A stretch of 64,000 nt of DNA from Bacteroidaceae bacterium (GCA_017445925.1 JAFSRW010000051.1:39063-103062), one strand, 5' to 3'; numbered from the stretch's first letter, positions 26,488-34,605 are shown. Made by a program: numbers and translations. Notes: generated by a model from the letters alone, not told the origin.

Positions 26488-28284
26488 ATGAGAAAACTTA
26501 CAGAACAAGAGATTACCATTTTGTCACATCATGGATGTACGGCAGAGGATTGGTCAAGCATTCAAGTGGGGGAAGGATTCAGTCCCCAGTATATAAATAA
26601 TGTAGAGTTTTACGGCAACGTCACGTTAGGTGTATATGAGAAGGATGTAGAGGTGGCCCCTGGTTTTACCAAACACTCGGGCATCCGCTATGCCACTTTA
26701 CGCAATGTTGTGATCGGAAATGATTGTCTTATAGAGCATGTGGGTATTATCAACACCACAACAGATACCACTTTCGGACAGGGAAAAGTTATTGCAGTCC
26801 TGAATGAGGTAGGCGACGGTAATGTGATGATTTTCGATGGTCTGAACGCTCAGTTGGCCAGTCTGATGGTGAAATATGAACATGATGAGGTATTCACCAA
26901 CACTATCCGCACCATTATACAGAAGAGAATAGAGCAAACTAATCAGCCCATTACAACCATCGGAAACGATGTGCGTATCACACATACCACAGCTATCGTG
27001 AACTGCCACATCAGTGACGGATGCCAGATAGACGGAGCATTACGACTCCAAGACTGCACCCTCAAGAGCATGCCGGATGCAGTTGTCAAGGTGGGGGTAG
27101 GTGTTATCTGTGAAGACTCGGTAATATATAACGGATCTTCTGTGCTGAACAATGCCAAGTTGGAGAACTGTTTTGTGGGTGAAGCCTGCACCATTACCGA
27201 CGGATTTACGGCTGAAAGCAGTCTGTTCTTTGCCAACTGTTATATGAGCAACGGCGAGGCTTGTGCCGCTTTCTGCGGTCCCTTTTCTGCCAGCCACCAT
27301 AAGAGTTCATTACTTATTGGTGGTATGTTCAGTTTTTACAACGCAGGTTCGGCTACAAACTTTTCTAACCATGCCTATAAGATGGGACCTATGCACTGGG
27401 GGGTCTTGGATCGCGGTACCAAAACTGCCAGTGGCAGTTACATTCTTATGCCGGCTCATATTGGAACGTTCAGCGTATGTTTTGGTAAGTTGATGCACCA
27501 CCCTGATACCACAAAGTTACCCTTCTCGTACCTGATTGCTTACGGTGACGTGATGTACTTGGTTCCAGGTCGTAACTTGACAACAGTTGGTTTGTACAGA
27601 GATATCCGCAAGTGGCCCAAGCGCGACAAGCGTCCCGACGAAGCACGCAACTCAATCGTCAACTTCGACTGGCTCTCACCCTTCTCGGTAGGCGATATCA
27701 TGGTGGCCAAGCGAACTTTGGAGGGATTGCGTGAGATCTCGGGCGATGTGGCAACATACAATTTCCATGATTACGTCATTAAGAACTCTTCTCTTAAGAA
27801 AGGTATCAAGTACTATGATATAGCTTTGCGCATCTACATGGGTGCCGTTATGAAACGTCACATCTTAGAGGTGCCCCGTTCCAGTGTAGGTACCGGCAAG
27901 TGGAGCGACCTGAGCGGTCTGCTTATCCCCGTTACTGAGGAACAGCGCATCGTAGAAGCCATAAAGAGTGGTGAGTTGAACACCATAGGTGCCATTCGTG
28001 AAGAATTTATTAAGGCCAACAGGAACTATTCGGAATATCGTTGGGCATGGAGCTACCGTCTTATCCGCGAATACTACGGTATAGAAGGTGAGATAACACC
28101 AGAGATAGCTGAACGTGTGATGGAGGACTATATCACAGCCCGCAGAGCCTGGATTGCCGAGATACGTAAAGACGCAGTCAAGGAATTCGAACTGGGCGAC
28201 ATAGACGAGAGCGTCCTGAACGAATTCCTTGAAGTCTTAGACAAAGAGGTAGAGTACGAGCGCCTTATGAAATACGAGATGTAG
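26488..28284 (+). CDS. DUF4954 family protein with left-handed beta-helix (hexapeptide) region
   Basis: 598 residues, no signal peptide, so cytoplasmic. Residues about 45-330 show imperfect hexapeptide periodicity (RNVVIGNDCLIEHVGIIN, VRITHTTAIVNCHISDGCQIDGAL, CFVGEACTITDGFTAESSLFF), as in sugar-nucleotide acyl- and nucleotidyl-transferase helices. The C-terminal part is a conserved alpha-helical region (SPFSVGDIMVAKRTLEGL, EYRWAWSYRLIREYYG). It matches the Bacteroidetes-specific DUF4954 family, often loosely compared with GlmU-like proteins. No nucleotidyltransferase signature is seen, so a catalytic role is not supported. It stands alone, converging on the M16-like gene with an 11-bp gap and no terminator. 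Confidence 0.78.
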   Translation: MRKLTEQEITILSHHGCTAEDWSSIQVGEGFSPQYINNVEFYGNVTLGVYEKDVEVAPGFTKHSGIRYATLRNVVIGNDCLIEHVGIINTTTDTTFGQGKVIAVLNEVGDGNVMIFDGLNAQLASLMVKYEHDEVFTNTIRTIIQKRIEQTNQPITTIGNDVRITHTTAIVNCHISDGCQIDGALRLQDCTLKSMPDAVVKVGVGVICEDSVIYNGSSVLNNAKLENCFVGEACTITDGFTAESSLFFANCYMSNGEACAAFCGPFSASHHKSSLLIGGMFSFYNAGSATNFSNHAYKMGPMHWGVLDRGTKTASGSYILMPAHIGTFSVCFGKLMHHPDTTKLPFSYLIAYGDVMYLVPGRNLTTVGLYRDIRKWPKRDKRPDEARNSIVNFDWLSPFSVGDIMVAKRTLEGLREISGDVATYNFHDYVIKNSSLKKGIKYYDIALRIYMGAVMKRHILEVPRSSVGTGKWSDLSGLLIPVTEEQRIVEAIKSGELNTIGAIREEFIKANRNYSEYRWAWSYRLIREYYGIEGEITPEIAERVMEDYITARRAWIAEIRKDAVKEFELGDIDESVLNEFLEVLDKEVEYERLMKYEM

Positions 28285-28295
28285 GCGCAACCTTC

Positions 28296-29012
28296 TTAAC
28301 GTTTACTGAGGCTATAGCTGTCGTCGGCATCAAAGTTGGGCACCTCATACTTACCGTTTGTGTGGAGTGATGCAATATACTTGTTCAACAGTGGCATCAG
28401 TTCAGCCTCAGAAACATTACCTGTAATGACGAAGGTGAAGTCGCCAACATTGCTGAAACGCTGTGCAACCAGTTGCATTACCAAGTCGTAATTGATGGCA
28501 TCCAGATCGGCACCGGTCAGACCATGGGCAGCATTCTTGTCCTTGCTGTTAATCTCAGCACGCATACTGTCGCGCCATGAAGTGAAGGCATTCAGGTCGG
28601 TACGCAACGAAGTGAAGTAGAGGTTGTTCATACGGAACATCGTTTCCAGATTACCTGCTGAAGCATGTGAGGTAATATACTCTTCATAACGACCCACATG
28701 AGGAGTAACGCTGATGTTGTTCTCTTCCAATGTCTTCTGCAATTCCTTCTGACTGTATTCTGCCAGTCCGCTGACAGCCAGACACTCATTCATCACCTTC
28801 AAATTAGCAGGAATCACTTCAGGATAGAGAGAGGTGCCACCATTGCTGAGGGCATACATGGTAACGTCATCTGTGCAGTCGTTTGTCTGATTGAAAAGTA
28901 CCTTCACACCATTAGAAAGTGTGTACTGCTTAACATCGTTCTCGTTCTTAGCGGCTATTGTGGTGAGACCTGAGGTTAACATCACTGCCAAGCAAATCAT
29001 AATCTTTTTCAT
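28296..29012 (-). CDS. Short M16-peptidase-like protein lacking the zinc motif
   Basis: 238 residues: signal peptide (MKKIMICLAVMLTSGLTTIAA), then sequence resembling only the second half of PqqL-type M16 peptidases (YTLSNGVKVLFNQTNDCTDD, NGGTSLYPEV, GRYEEYITSHASAGNLETMF, then RFSNVGDFTFVITGNVSEAELMPLLNKYIASL). Full-length relatives are roughly 900 residues and carry HxxEH in the first domain. That domain is absent here, and the stretch between SWRDSMRAEI and the second beta-alpha unit looks shortened. The gene starts cleanly with its own leader, so it may be a stable non-catalytic derivative, or a decaying copy. The protein ends soon after the domain (DDSYSLSKR). Confidence 0.65.
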   Translation of the reverse strand: MKKIMICLAVMLTSGLTTIAAKNENDVKQYTLSNGVKVLFNQTNDCTDDVTMYALSNGGTSLYPEVIPANLKVMNECLAVSGLAEYSQKELQKTLEENNISVTPHVGRYEEYITSHASAGNLETMFRMNNLYFTSLRTDLNAFTSWRDSMRAEINSKDKNAAHGLTGADLDAINYDLVMQLVAQRFSNVGDFTFVITGNVSEAELMPLLNKYIASLHTNGKYEVPNFDADDSYSLSKR

Positions 29013-29052
29013 TGTGTAAAATGTTTAATTGTTTAACTTCTTTCTACACGTA

Positions 29053-29069
29053 TGTCGCAAGAAGCGACA
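29053..29069 (-). promoter_or_regulatory. Inverted repeat in the leader of the M16-like gene
   Basis: On the minus strand TGTCGC-TTCTT-GCGACA, a perfect 6-bp stem with a 5-nt loop, 41 bp upstream of the ATG. No U-tract follows, so it is more likely an operator or leader hairpin than a terminator. Confidence 0.3.
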
Positions 29070-29099
29070 AAAAACTACACAATTTCTGATTTTTTTTTC

Positions 29100-29195
29100 A
29101 ACGATAACGATAACGATAACGATAACTCTTTTTGTTTTTGTTTTAGTCTTCTATAACCTTTAACCAATAACCTTTAACCTTTAACCAATAACCAA
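29100..29195. repeat. ACGATA array followed by ACCTTTAACCAATA array
   Basis: 29100-29126 has four ACGATA units. 29150-29195 has repeated TAACCTTTAACCAA. They separate the M16-like and GH2 genes. Confidence 0.75.
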
Positions 29196-29198
29196 AAC

Positions 29199-31931
29199 CT
29201 ACCCTCCAATCTTGGGTTTCAGCTCATCTGGAGACTCGTTGGTGTACATATTTACCTTGGGGGCTTCGCGCTCAAAGAGGTGGCGGATGACATCAACATC
29301 AACCTTTGTGGCTGGCTTGAAATCCGCACTTGCCATATAGCGTAGGATAGAATAGCGCAGTTGACGAGCCACGGGCTGTTGGCTGTTGGCTATTAGCTTT
29401 TGGCTAATAGGCAAGGTGGTCAGCAGCAGACGACCGTTGAGCACGCGCACCTCTAACAGCATACCTAATTTGCGAGATACATGCCAAGTGTCAATGGGTT
29501 GTACAATGGGTTGGAAGTCCTTGGGAAACTCTGCCAGATTCATTACCTGCGTACGATTAGTCAGTTCCCACCAGTTGAGGTTCTGCCAGTCGTCAGTGGG
29601 GAAGTCATGGAACACAGGATGATTGTTCTGAATATACGCGCCCGTAGTATGAGGCGGACGCATCTTAAACCATGAGGTGTTCCAGAAAACAGGCAAGTAC
29701 GTGTGACGCACATCATTGCCGTATTTAATCTTACCGCCAGCTGTCAACAATACGTCGCCGCCTTGCTCTAAGACCTTAATGGCCTGATCATTGAGACTGT
29801 CTGTCTCAATAAAGTTGAGAGTTGAGAGTTGAGAGTTGAGAGAAGTATCGATTGTCTTGGGATAAACCCAAAAGTCCCAATGGTTTTTGATGTTGTCTGC
29901 AAGCTGAACCGTTAGCGTCAGCTTAGTGGGCTTTGTGAATTGTGCCAATGAAAGGTTCACCGAACCCAGTTGAGTGTTCTTGCCGATAGGAAGGTTTTCA
30001 ATAGTTGAGAGTTGAGAGTTGGCAGGTAACAGCTGATAGTTGACTGTTACGTTTTTAAGTGCTTGGTCCGAGGCATTATATACCTCTATGGGTACTTGCA
30101 GCGTTTCGTCATTTGTATAGACAAATTTGGGGAACTTGGCCAGTGGAACGATGGGGGAACAGAACTCCGTCCAGTCGTCCTTGGTGCAATAGCCTTTCTC
30201 GCGCCAATGCACATTCAATGGTCCTACCAACGCCGTACCCTGTCCGCTATAGTCGTTCAGTCCCAGTAGTTGGAAACCAGCGTAGTCCTTGGTGCGCAGA
30301 TTGCGTTCTATCTCATATTTATATGCTAAAACCTGCAGGTGTCCGCTGGCAATCAGGAATCGGCTTGCCTGTGATGCCATGCCATTGTCGCGCAGCAGGT
30401 CCTGGAATATCTCAAAGTTGCGAGCCTTGTACACTCCCGTATACTGCGAAATCTCTTTGAAGTCGGGGAAGGCACACCATTGCCCCTGTTCGTGGGCAAT
30501 GATGGGTTCGTTGTTGGGTTCTTTTCCTTTATAGTTGCGTGGGAAGAGAATTTGGTCATAATAGTCATCATCGCTGTGTGGTGCCACCTTGTCCCAATCC
30601 AGTCCACGTGCTCCGGCCTTGACATGATAATCCGAACCTTCGTCCCAAGCCCAACCGCCACCTACGGATGCTCCGCAGTAGAGTCGTGTTGGGTCGTATT
30701 CCCTCATGGTCTTCACCCAGTCCTGACAGTAGGGGACCCAGTCGCCAGCTGGCTCATTACCTGCCGCCATCATGCAGAAAGAGGGATGGTGCCCGTAGGT
30801 ATCAATCATACGCCGACCTTCATCCAGCAGATACTGGTCGATAAGCATGCCCCTACGCAACTTTACTCCGTGATTGGGCCACGACGGGCCCTCGGGCTGT
30901 AGGTACAATCCCAAACGGTCTGCGACATTGAAGGCTGCTTCTGGTGGGCAATAAGAATGGAAACGGATGAAATTAAGCCCATACTCCTTGCATTTACCGA
31001 AAACACGCTCCCACTCCGCTTCGTCGGTAGGCGGATAGCCCGTCTCAGGGAAGGTACAGTTTCCCACGGTGCCACGCATAAATACCGGGCGACCATTGAT
31101 GAGTATCTTGCTCCCCTCCACATGTATATCTCGCAGGCCGAAAGTCACGCTAACGGGCGTGCCCTGATAGTTTACGGTACGTGTATAGAGTTGGGGATGG
31201 AACTCATCCCATCGCATGGTGTCGGCACCTAAAGCCAGATGATAAGTTGAGTCGTTGACAACAATGTCTACAGTGTGGTCTTCCCAATGTGGAATCACCC
31301 GCTTGCGCCAGATAATGGGACCCGATTGTAACTCTATTTTGCCAATGATGCCATTCCAGTTGCCCTGCGTCTGGTCGGTGACAGAATGGGAGTCCTGTCC
31401 CACGCACACATTCTCTATACCATTATACACCTTAATGCTCAGTTTGTTCTTTCCCCCAAATAATATATAAGGTGTAAGATCGAACTGGTGAGGGGTCGAT
31501 AGCGACATCTGATGCCCTACCTCATGCCCGTTGACTGTCACTGTGGTTTCAATGTGCGGGCGTTCCAGATAGAGGGTAACCTGACGGCCTTTCCATTCCT
31601 TCGGCACATTGATTATGCGCTCGTACCACGCATGACCTATATAGTGGCGTTCAGGAGTCAGGAAGAAGGGAAACTTCATCTTACCTTCCACGCGGTACTT
31701 CTCCATATAGGGATTAAAGTAATAGCTGGAATCGTAGAGCGAGCCTGTCCATTTGGTATTTACGTTTACAGGATCGCCCTTACCGTTGGTCAACATAGAG
31801 CCCGGGAGCTTAACCGTGCCCTTCTCTCTTTCCGAACGGAACTGCCACGTGCCGCTCAGGTCTATTTTCTGGGAAAAAGCCACCAGCATGTTAATGGTAG
31901 CTAACGCCAGTACAAGAATTCGGTATTTCAT
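29199..31931 (-). CDS. Glycoside hydrolase family 2 enzyme (beta-galactosidase-like)
   Basis: Secreted retaining glycosidase of 910 residues. Signal peptide KYRILVLALATINMLVAFSQ, N-terminal jelly-roll (IDLSGTWQFRSE, VTLYLERPHIETTVTVNGHE) and TIM barrel. The acid/base Glu is in MAAGNEPAGDW and the nucleophile Glu in NEPIIAHEQGQWCAF. The open frame runs 132 bases further upstream, but that extension translates an AAGTTTGAG array into NFSNFSNFSN; the ATG at 31931 begins the true leader. Three intergenic-type repeats sit in frame in the C-terminal half (29374-29411, 29813-29844, 29996-30023), giving [18 protein letters not shown] and ANSQLSTIEN. Sugar specificity is not readable. Confidence 0.87.
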   Translation of the reverse strand: MKYRILVLALATINMLVAFSQKIDLSGTWQFRSEREKGTVKLPGSMLTNGKGDPVNVNTKWTGSLYDSSYYFNPYMEKYRVEGKMKFPFFLTPERHYIGHAWYERIINVPKEWKGRQVTLYLERPHIETTVTVNGHEVGHQMSLSTPHQFDLTPYILFGGKNKLSIKVYNGIENVCVGQDSHSVTDQTQGNWNGIIGKIELQSGPIIWRKRVIPHWEDHTVDIVVNDSTYHLALGADTMRWDEFHPQLYTRTVNYQGTPVSVTFGLRDIHVEGSKILINGRPVFMRGTVGNCTFPETGYPPTDEAEWERVFGKCKEYGLNFIRFHSYCPPEAAFNVADRLGLYLQPEGPSWPNHGVKLRRGMLIDQYLLDEGRRMIDTYGHHPSFCMMAAGNEPAGDWVPYCQDWVKTMREYDPTRLYCGASVGGGWAWDEGSDYHVKAGARGLDWDKVAPHSDDDYYDQILFPRNYKGKEPNNEPIIAHEQGQWCAFPDFKEISQYTGVYKARNFEIFQDLLRDNGMASQASRFLIASGHLQVLAYKYEIERNLRTKDYAGFQLLGLNDYSGQGTALVGPLNVHWREKGYCTKDDWTEFCSPIVPLAKFPKFVYTNDETLQVPIEVYNASDQALKNVTVNYQLLPANSQLSTIENLPIGKNTQLGSVNLSLAQFTKPTKLTLTVQLADNIKNHWDFWVYPKTIDTSLNSQLSTLNFIETDSLNDQAIKVLEQGGDVLLTAGGKIKYGNDVRHTYLPVFWNTSWFKMRPPHTTGAYIQNNHPVFHDFPTDDWQNLNWWELTNRTQVMNLAEFPKDFQPIVQPIDTWHVSRKLGMLLEVRVLNGRLLLTTLPISQKLIANSQQPVARQLRYSILRYMASADFKPATKVDVDVIRHLFEREAPKVNMYTNESPDELKPKIGG
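29374..29411. repeat. In-frame TTGGCTGTTGGCTATT array inside the GH2 gene
   Basis: Same unit family as the intergenic arrays at 8046-8074, 21704-21737 and (as its complement) 63588-63612. It encodes ISQKLIANSQQPVA on the minus strand. Confidence 0.75.
29813..29844. repeat. In-frame AGTTGAG array inside the GH2 gene
   Basis: Four AGTTGAG/AGAGTTG units encode LNSQLSTLN on the minus strand. A second, shorter copy is at 29996-30023 (ANSQLSTIE). The same unit is intergenic at 41426-41452. Confidence 0.8.
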
Positions 31932-31946
31932 CAATATTATCTTACT

Positions 31947-31979
31947 GAAGTTTGAGAAGTTTGAGAAGTTTGAGAAGTT
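31947..31979. repeat. AAGTTTGAG tandem array upstream of the GH2 gene
   Basis: Four near-identical 9-bp units GAAGTTTGA, 16-48 bp before the GH2 ATG, in the leader region. Confidence 0.85.
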
Positions 31980-32067
31980 ATCGCTTCGCTCGTCCATTCG
32001 GACAGGAGTTAAAGACGATACATTATACCTCTTGAGAATTAATTGAGAGCATGTGTAGGACAAACGT

Positions 32068-32155
32068 CTTAGCGGCTTTAGCCGCGATAACTCCTAAGGG
32101 CTGAAAGCCCGATAACTCCTTTAACTCCTTAGCGAAGCGATAACTCCTAAAACCT
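32068..32155. repeat. Repeat with units CGATAACTCCT separated by small hairpins
   Basis: Three CGATAACTCC(T) units follow the hairpin-like segments GCGGCTTTAGCCGC, GGGCTGAAAGCCC and AGCGAAGCG. A reverse-oriented relative (AGGAGTTATCG, then GGCCTTGCGGCC) is at 63878-63903. Confidence 0.65.
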
Positions 32156-32167
32156 CCGAAACTTAAA

Positions 32168-32854
32168 TTATCTTACTGTTGCCGTAACAAATTTCTTTCC
32201 GGCACCCAGTTTCTGGTCCTTATCGTAATGGGCACCATATTTGCCTTCGGGTAAATCACTCAGTACGTACACGGTACACTTTCGGCCAGCAACAATCTTG
32301 TCGGTAGCTGCCGTATTGATAGCAGTAGCAGCTATGTCTGCCAATGCGCCAAATAATCCTCCTCCTGTGGTATGGATGCTGGTATCTACACTAATCTTTC
32401 CTTCTCTCTGATAGAGGGTCTGACCCGTCTTGGTAGAACGCAAAATATATTCCACATCAGCTGTAAGGGAACCGCCAACTTGGCTTCTCTGCCACATTTT
32501 GATAATGGTAAACATAGCGGCATCGGCTCCCAGCACATTACGGAACTGGGAAAGGTCGGCCTCTAAGAACCGTTCTGCGTCATAGGCACTTTCCGTCTGG
32601 AACATCTCCATCGTCATCATGGGAGAATAAACGTAATAACCTTTCTCACAGAGAGGTGCATAAAGCGTGGTATAAAAGAAGTCTTTTGCCTCCACATGGT
32701 TGGTCTGGTTAATGGGCGGCATAACGACTATAGAGAGTGGCCTTTCCTGATACATGAGCGGATATTGGGACTCACGTGTAACAAGAGACTGCTGGGCACA
32801 CGATGAGACAAGCATCGCTACGAGGCCAAGGATGATATACTTCTTCATTTTCAT
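32168..32854 (-). CDS. GNA1162/DUF799-family lipoprotein
   Basis: 228-residue lipoprotein: leader YIILGLVAMLVSSC with the Cys following VSS. The mature part has the DUF799 pattern (PLSIVVMPPINQTNHVEAKDFFYTTLYAPLCEKGYYVYSP, VLGADAAMFTIIKMW, VEYILRSTKTGQTLYQREGKI), a TolB-N/GNA1162-like alpha/beta fold. It is last in a four-gene operon whose other members are CsgG-like, a small lipoprotein and DUF4810. The same gene set occurs in distant Gram-negatives (recalled for the Neisseria NMB1161-1164 region). Its ATG overlaps the DUF4810 stop by 4 bp. The family is thought to form an envelope transport or assembly complex, but its cargo is unknown. Confidence 0.85.
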   Translation of the reverse strand: MKMKKYIILGLVAMLVSSCAQQSLVTRESQYPLMYQERPLSIVVMPPINQTNHVEAKDFFYTTLYAPLCEKGYYVYSPMMTMEMFQTESAYDAERFLEADLSQFRNVLGADAAMFTIIKMWQRSQVGGSLTADVEYILRSTKTGQTLYQREGKISVDTSIHTTGGGLFGALADIAATAINTAATDKIVAGRKCTVYVLSDLPEGKYGAHYDKDQKLGAGKKFVTATVR

Positions 32855-33195
32855 TTTTCCAACTGGTTAATGATTCGCGAAATGAATTTCTCAGACTCCG
32901 GATAGGCCTGAATCTCAGCCCGTAACAGGGCAATTCCTTCTTCTTTCTTGCCGGCCTTGCAGAGCAGATAGCCGTATTCGGCATTTACACCAGGGGGAAC
33001 GGTCTTACGCAATCCGTTCTGCTTGGCAATAACCTTCTGATACTGGGCCATAGCCTTTTCGAGCGTCTCGTCTGTGGTACGCTTAGTGTATACGTAAGTG
33101 GCGTTCTCAGAGTCGTACCAACTATACAGCGTCTGCTGTGTATTGCACGAAGAGAGCGCAATTACGCCAAGGGCTGCGACGATTATCTTTTTCAT
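32851..33195 (-). CDS. DUF4810-family lipoprotein
   Basis: 114 residues, leader IIVAALGVIALSSC with the lipid-attachment Cys at residue 17, then the family signature LYSWYDSENATYVY near the mature N-terminus. The helical C-terminus (EYGYLLCKAGKKEEGIALLR, AYPESEKFISRII) looks like one or two TPR-type hairpins. The start ATG overlaps the stop of the upstream small lipoprotein by 4 bp (ATGA), and the stop overlaps the DUF799 start by 4 bp, so expression should be strictly coordinated. Likely a periplasmic partner of the CsgG-like ring protein. Confidence 0.85.
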   Translation of the reverse strand: MKKIIVAALGVIALSSCNTQQTLYSWYDSENATYVYTKRTTDETLEKAMAQYQKVIAKQNGLRKTVPPGVNAEYGYLLCKAGKKEEGIALLRAEIQAYPESEKFISRIINQLEK

Positions 33196-33539
33196 GGCAG
33201 ATTAATGATTTTAGTCTCCTGACTCGACAGGAAGAGCTGTTTCTGATAGATGGTTTTTCCTTCAAAGGTTACCGTGATATTTCTCCGACCCGTAGCTACG
33301 CCATACTGGGTTCCTTTGCGGTTAGCAGTCTTAGGTTTAACCACCTTAGCATCAAATTTGGTGCCGTCAATATCCACCTGAACGGGATATTTCCCGTTGC
33401 CGTATGTATCTTTAGGACCAACAAAAACCAGGTATGCCATATCTTCCTTCCCGCTTTGCTGCGCCACGGGATAGCTGACCTTGCATGCTGTCAAAAGGCA
33501 GGCAAGTGCCACAAATAAATATAAAGTTCTTGCTTTCAT
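33192..33539 (-). CDS. Small lipoprotein of the CsgG-DUF4810-DUF799 operon
   Basis: 115 residues: leader YLFVALACLLTAC with lipobox LTAC, then a compact beta-rich domain (MAYLVFVGPKDTYGNGKYPVQVDIDGTKFDAKVV, RNITVTFEGKTIYQKQLFLSSQETKIINLP). I do not recognise a named family. The pattern resembles a PEGA-like or small beta-sandwich domain. An alternative ATG at 33551 adds four residues and directly abuts the csgG-like stop; the ATG at 33539 gives the cleaner leader. It is second in a four-gene operon, and its position between the CsgG-like protein and DUF4810 suggests it belongs to the same envelope complex. Confidence 0.8.
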   Translation of the reverse strand: MKARTLYLFVALACLLTACKVSYPVAQQSGKEDMAYLVFVGPKDTYGNGKYPVQVDIDGTKFDAKVVKPKTANRKGTQYGVATGRRNITVTFEGKTIYQKQLFLSSQETKIINLP

Positions 33540-33551
33540 AGTAGGGAGCAT

Positions 33552-34487
33552 TTATTTGATTTCTTCAATGTAATAGTCTGTCAGATGGCTGGCATCCACG
33601 TTGCCTCCGTTAGAGATAAAGGTGACAAAGGAGTATTCCGTCTCAGGCGTATCACCTCCGGTAGCCGATACGGTAACAGAGCCTATCTGCTTGCCAGGCA
33701 ATTCTATCATAACGCCCGTCTGCGGATTCTTCACCTTTTTCCCTTTGGTCTTTACGGCAAAGGTATCTCCTACCTTAATACCTTGGCTGGCGCCGCCTGC
33801 AATCAGTTGTGCATCGTTGTCGTAAGAGAGGAAATAAGTACGCCAAGGCTTATCGGTACACTTGTTGATGATGTTCTCCACCAGTTGTCCTATAGCTTCC
33901 GAGATAGCTTTATCGCTAAGTGAAGCATCGTAGTCGGCTCTACCGCCCACACCCAGAGTTGTCTTGGTGGTGAGCTCTGCCATACCTTTGCCTTCGTCGG
34001 AATAAATAATAAGACCTGTGGCGACCTCCACCAGACGAACCGAAACGGCAGCTTCCACCACCTGTGATTTGGTGCTGGTAAAGGCACCCGACTTACCCAC
34101 ATTCTTACGACCAAACTCTGTGATAGAGCCAATAATCATGTAGTCGGCACCGATGGTGGCAAGGGCGTTATCACCCTTCTTAGCTTCCTCCAGCAGGGCA
34201 GCAAGGTCGCTACGCTCCAGAAGCATGAACTTGCCTGATGCAGCCAGCTTGGCCGAAAGGATGTCCAATGCCTGCTTTCCCATAGGGTCGTTCTCCTTGT
34301 CGTAGAATATACCCTTGGCATATTGGGTTTCGTTACTGAAGCGTCCAATAGCAACTTTACGTTTAATAACTCGCGCATTTGGATCAGCAAGGTTCTGCTG
34401 AACGGGTTCTGCTATCTCTACCTTCCGCTGCGCGTTGGTAAAGGTGCAAAGCAAAAGAAATGCTGTAAATAAAAGAATCTTCTTCAT
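33552..34487 (-). CDS. CsgG/HfaB-family outer-membrane assembly protein
   Basis: 311 residues related to CsgG, the ring-shaped outer-membrane channel of curli export. Family segments: RKVAIGRFSNETQYAKG, LAASGKFMLLERSDLAALLEE, IGADYMIIGSITEFGRKNVG, VSVRLVEVATGLIIYSDEGKG. A C-terminal extension of about 85 residues (GASQGIKVGDTFAVKTKG onward) looks like a FlgT/SH3-type beta domain. The leader ends CTFTNAQ, which suits signal peptidase I. There is no CsgG-type lipobox, so it may not be lipidated. No CsgA/CsgB-like amyloid subunit is present nearby. It is first of four genes with a -7 element at 34558-34565. Confidence 0.87.
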   Translation of the reverse strand: MKKILLFTAFLLLCTFTNAQRKVEIAEPVQQNLADPNARVIKRKVAIGRFSNETQYAKGIFYDKENDPMGKQALDILSAKLAASGKFMLLERSDLAALLEEAKKGDNALATIGADYMIIGSITEFGRKNVGKSGAFTSTKSQVVEAAVSVRLVEVATGLIIYSDEGKGMAELTTKTTLGVGGRADYDASLSDKAISEAIGQLVENIINKCTDKPWRTYFLSYDNDAQLIAGGASQGIKVGDTFAVKTKGKKVKNPQTGVMIELPGKQIGSVTVSATGGDTPETEYSFVTFISNGGNVDASHLTDYYIEEIK

Positions 34488-34557
34488 GTCTATAATATTC
34501 TTGAAAATTTTAACTTATTTTCATGGAAAAGGATATAACTTATCTATATGTTCGCCA

Positions 34558-34565
34558 CAAAAGTA
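34558..34565 (-). promoter_or_regulatory. -7 element of the CsgG-type operon
   Basis: Minus-strand TACTTTTG (TAnnTTTG), 71 bp before the CsgG-like ATG, within an A/T-rich spacer behind the AraC gene. Confidence 0.5.
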
Positions 34566-34605
34566 AGAAAAAAAACGTTCCCTTCATCAATTTTGGAACA
34601 AAAAA

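Noticed and set aside
31932-32063. N-terminal extension of the GH2 frame with the peptide NFSNFSNFSN as a possible repeat domain.
   Set aside because: It is translation of the AAGTTTGAG tandem array in the leader; a normal signal peptide begins at the ATG at 31931.
33552-34487. CsgG-like gene as evidence for curli fibres.
   Set aside because: No CsgA, CsgB, CsgE or CsgF homologue is nearby; the operon partners belong to a different gene set.
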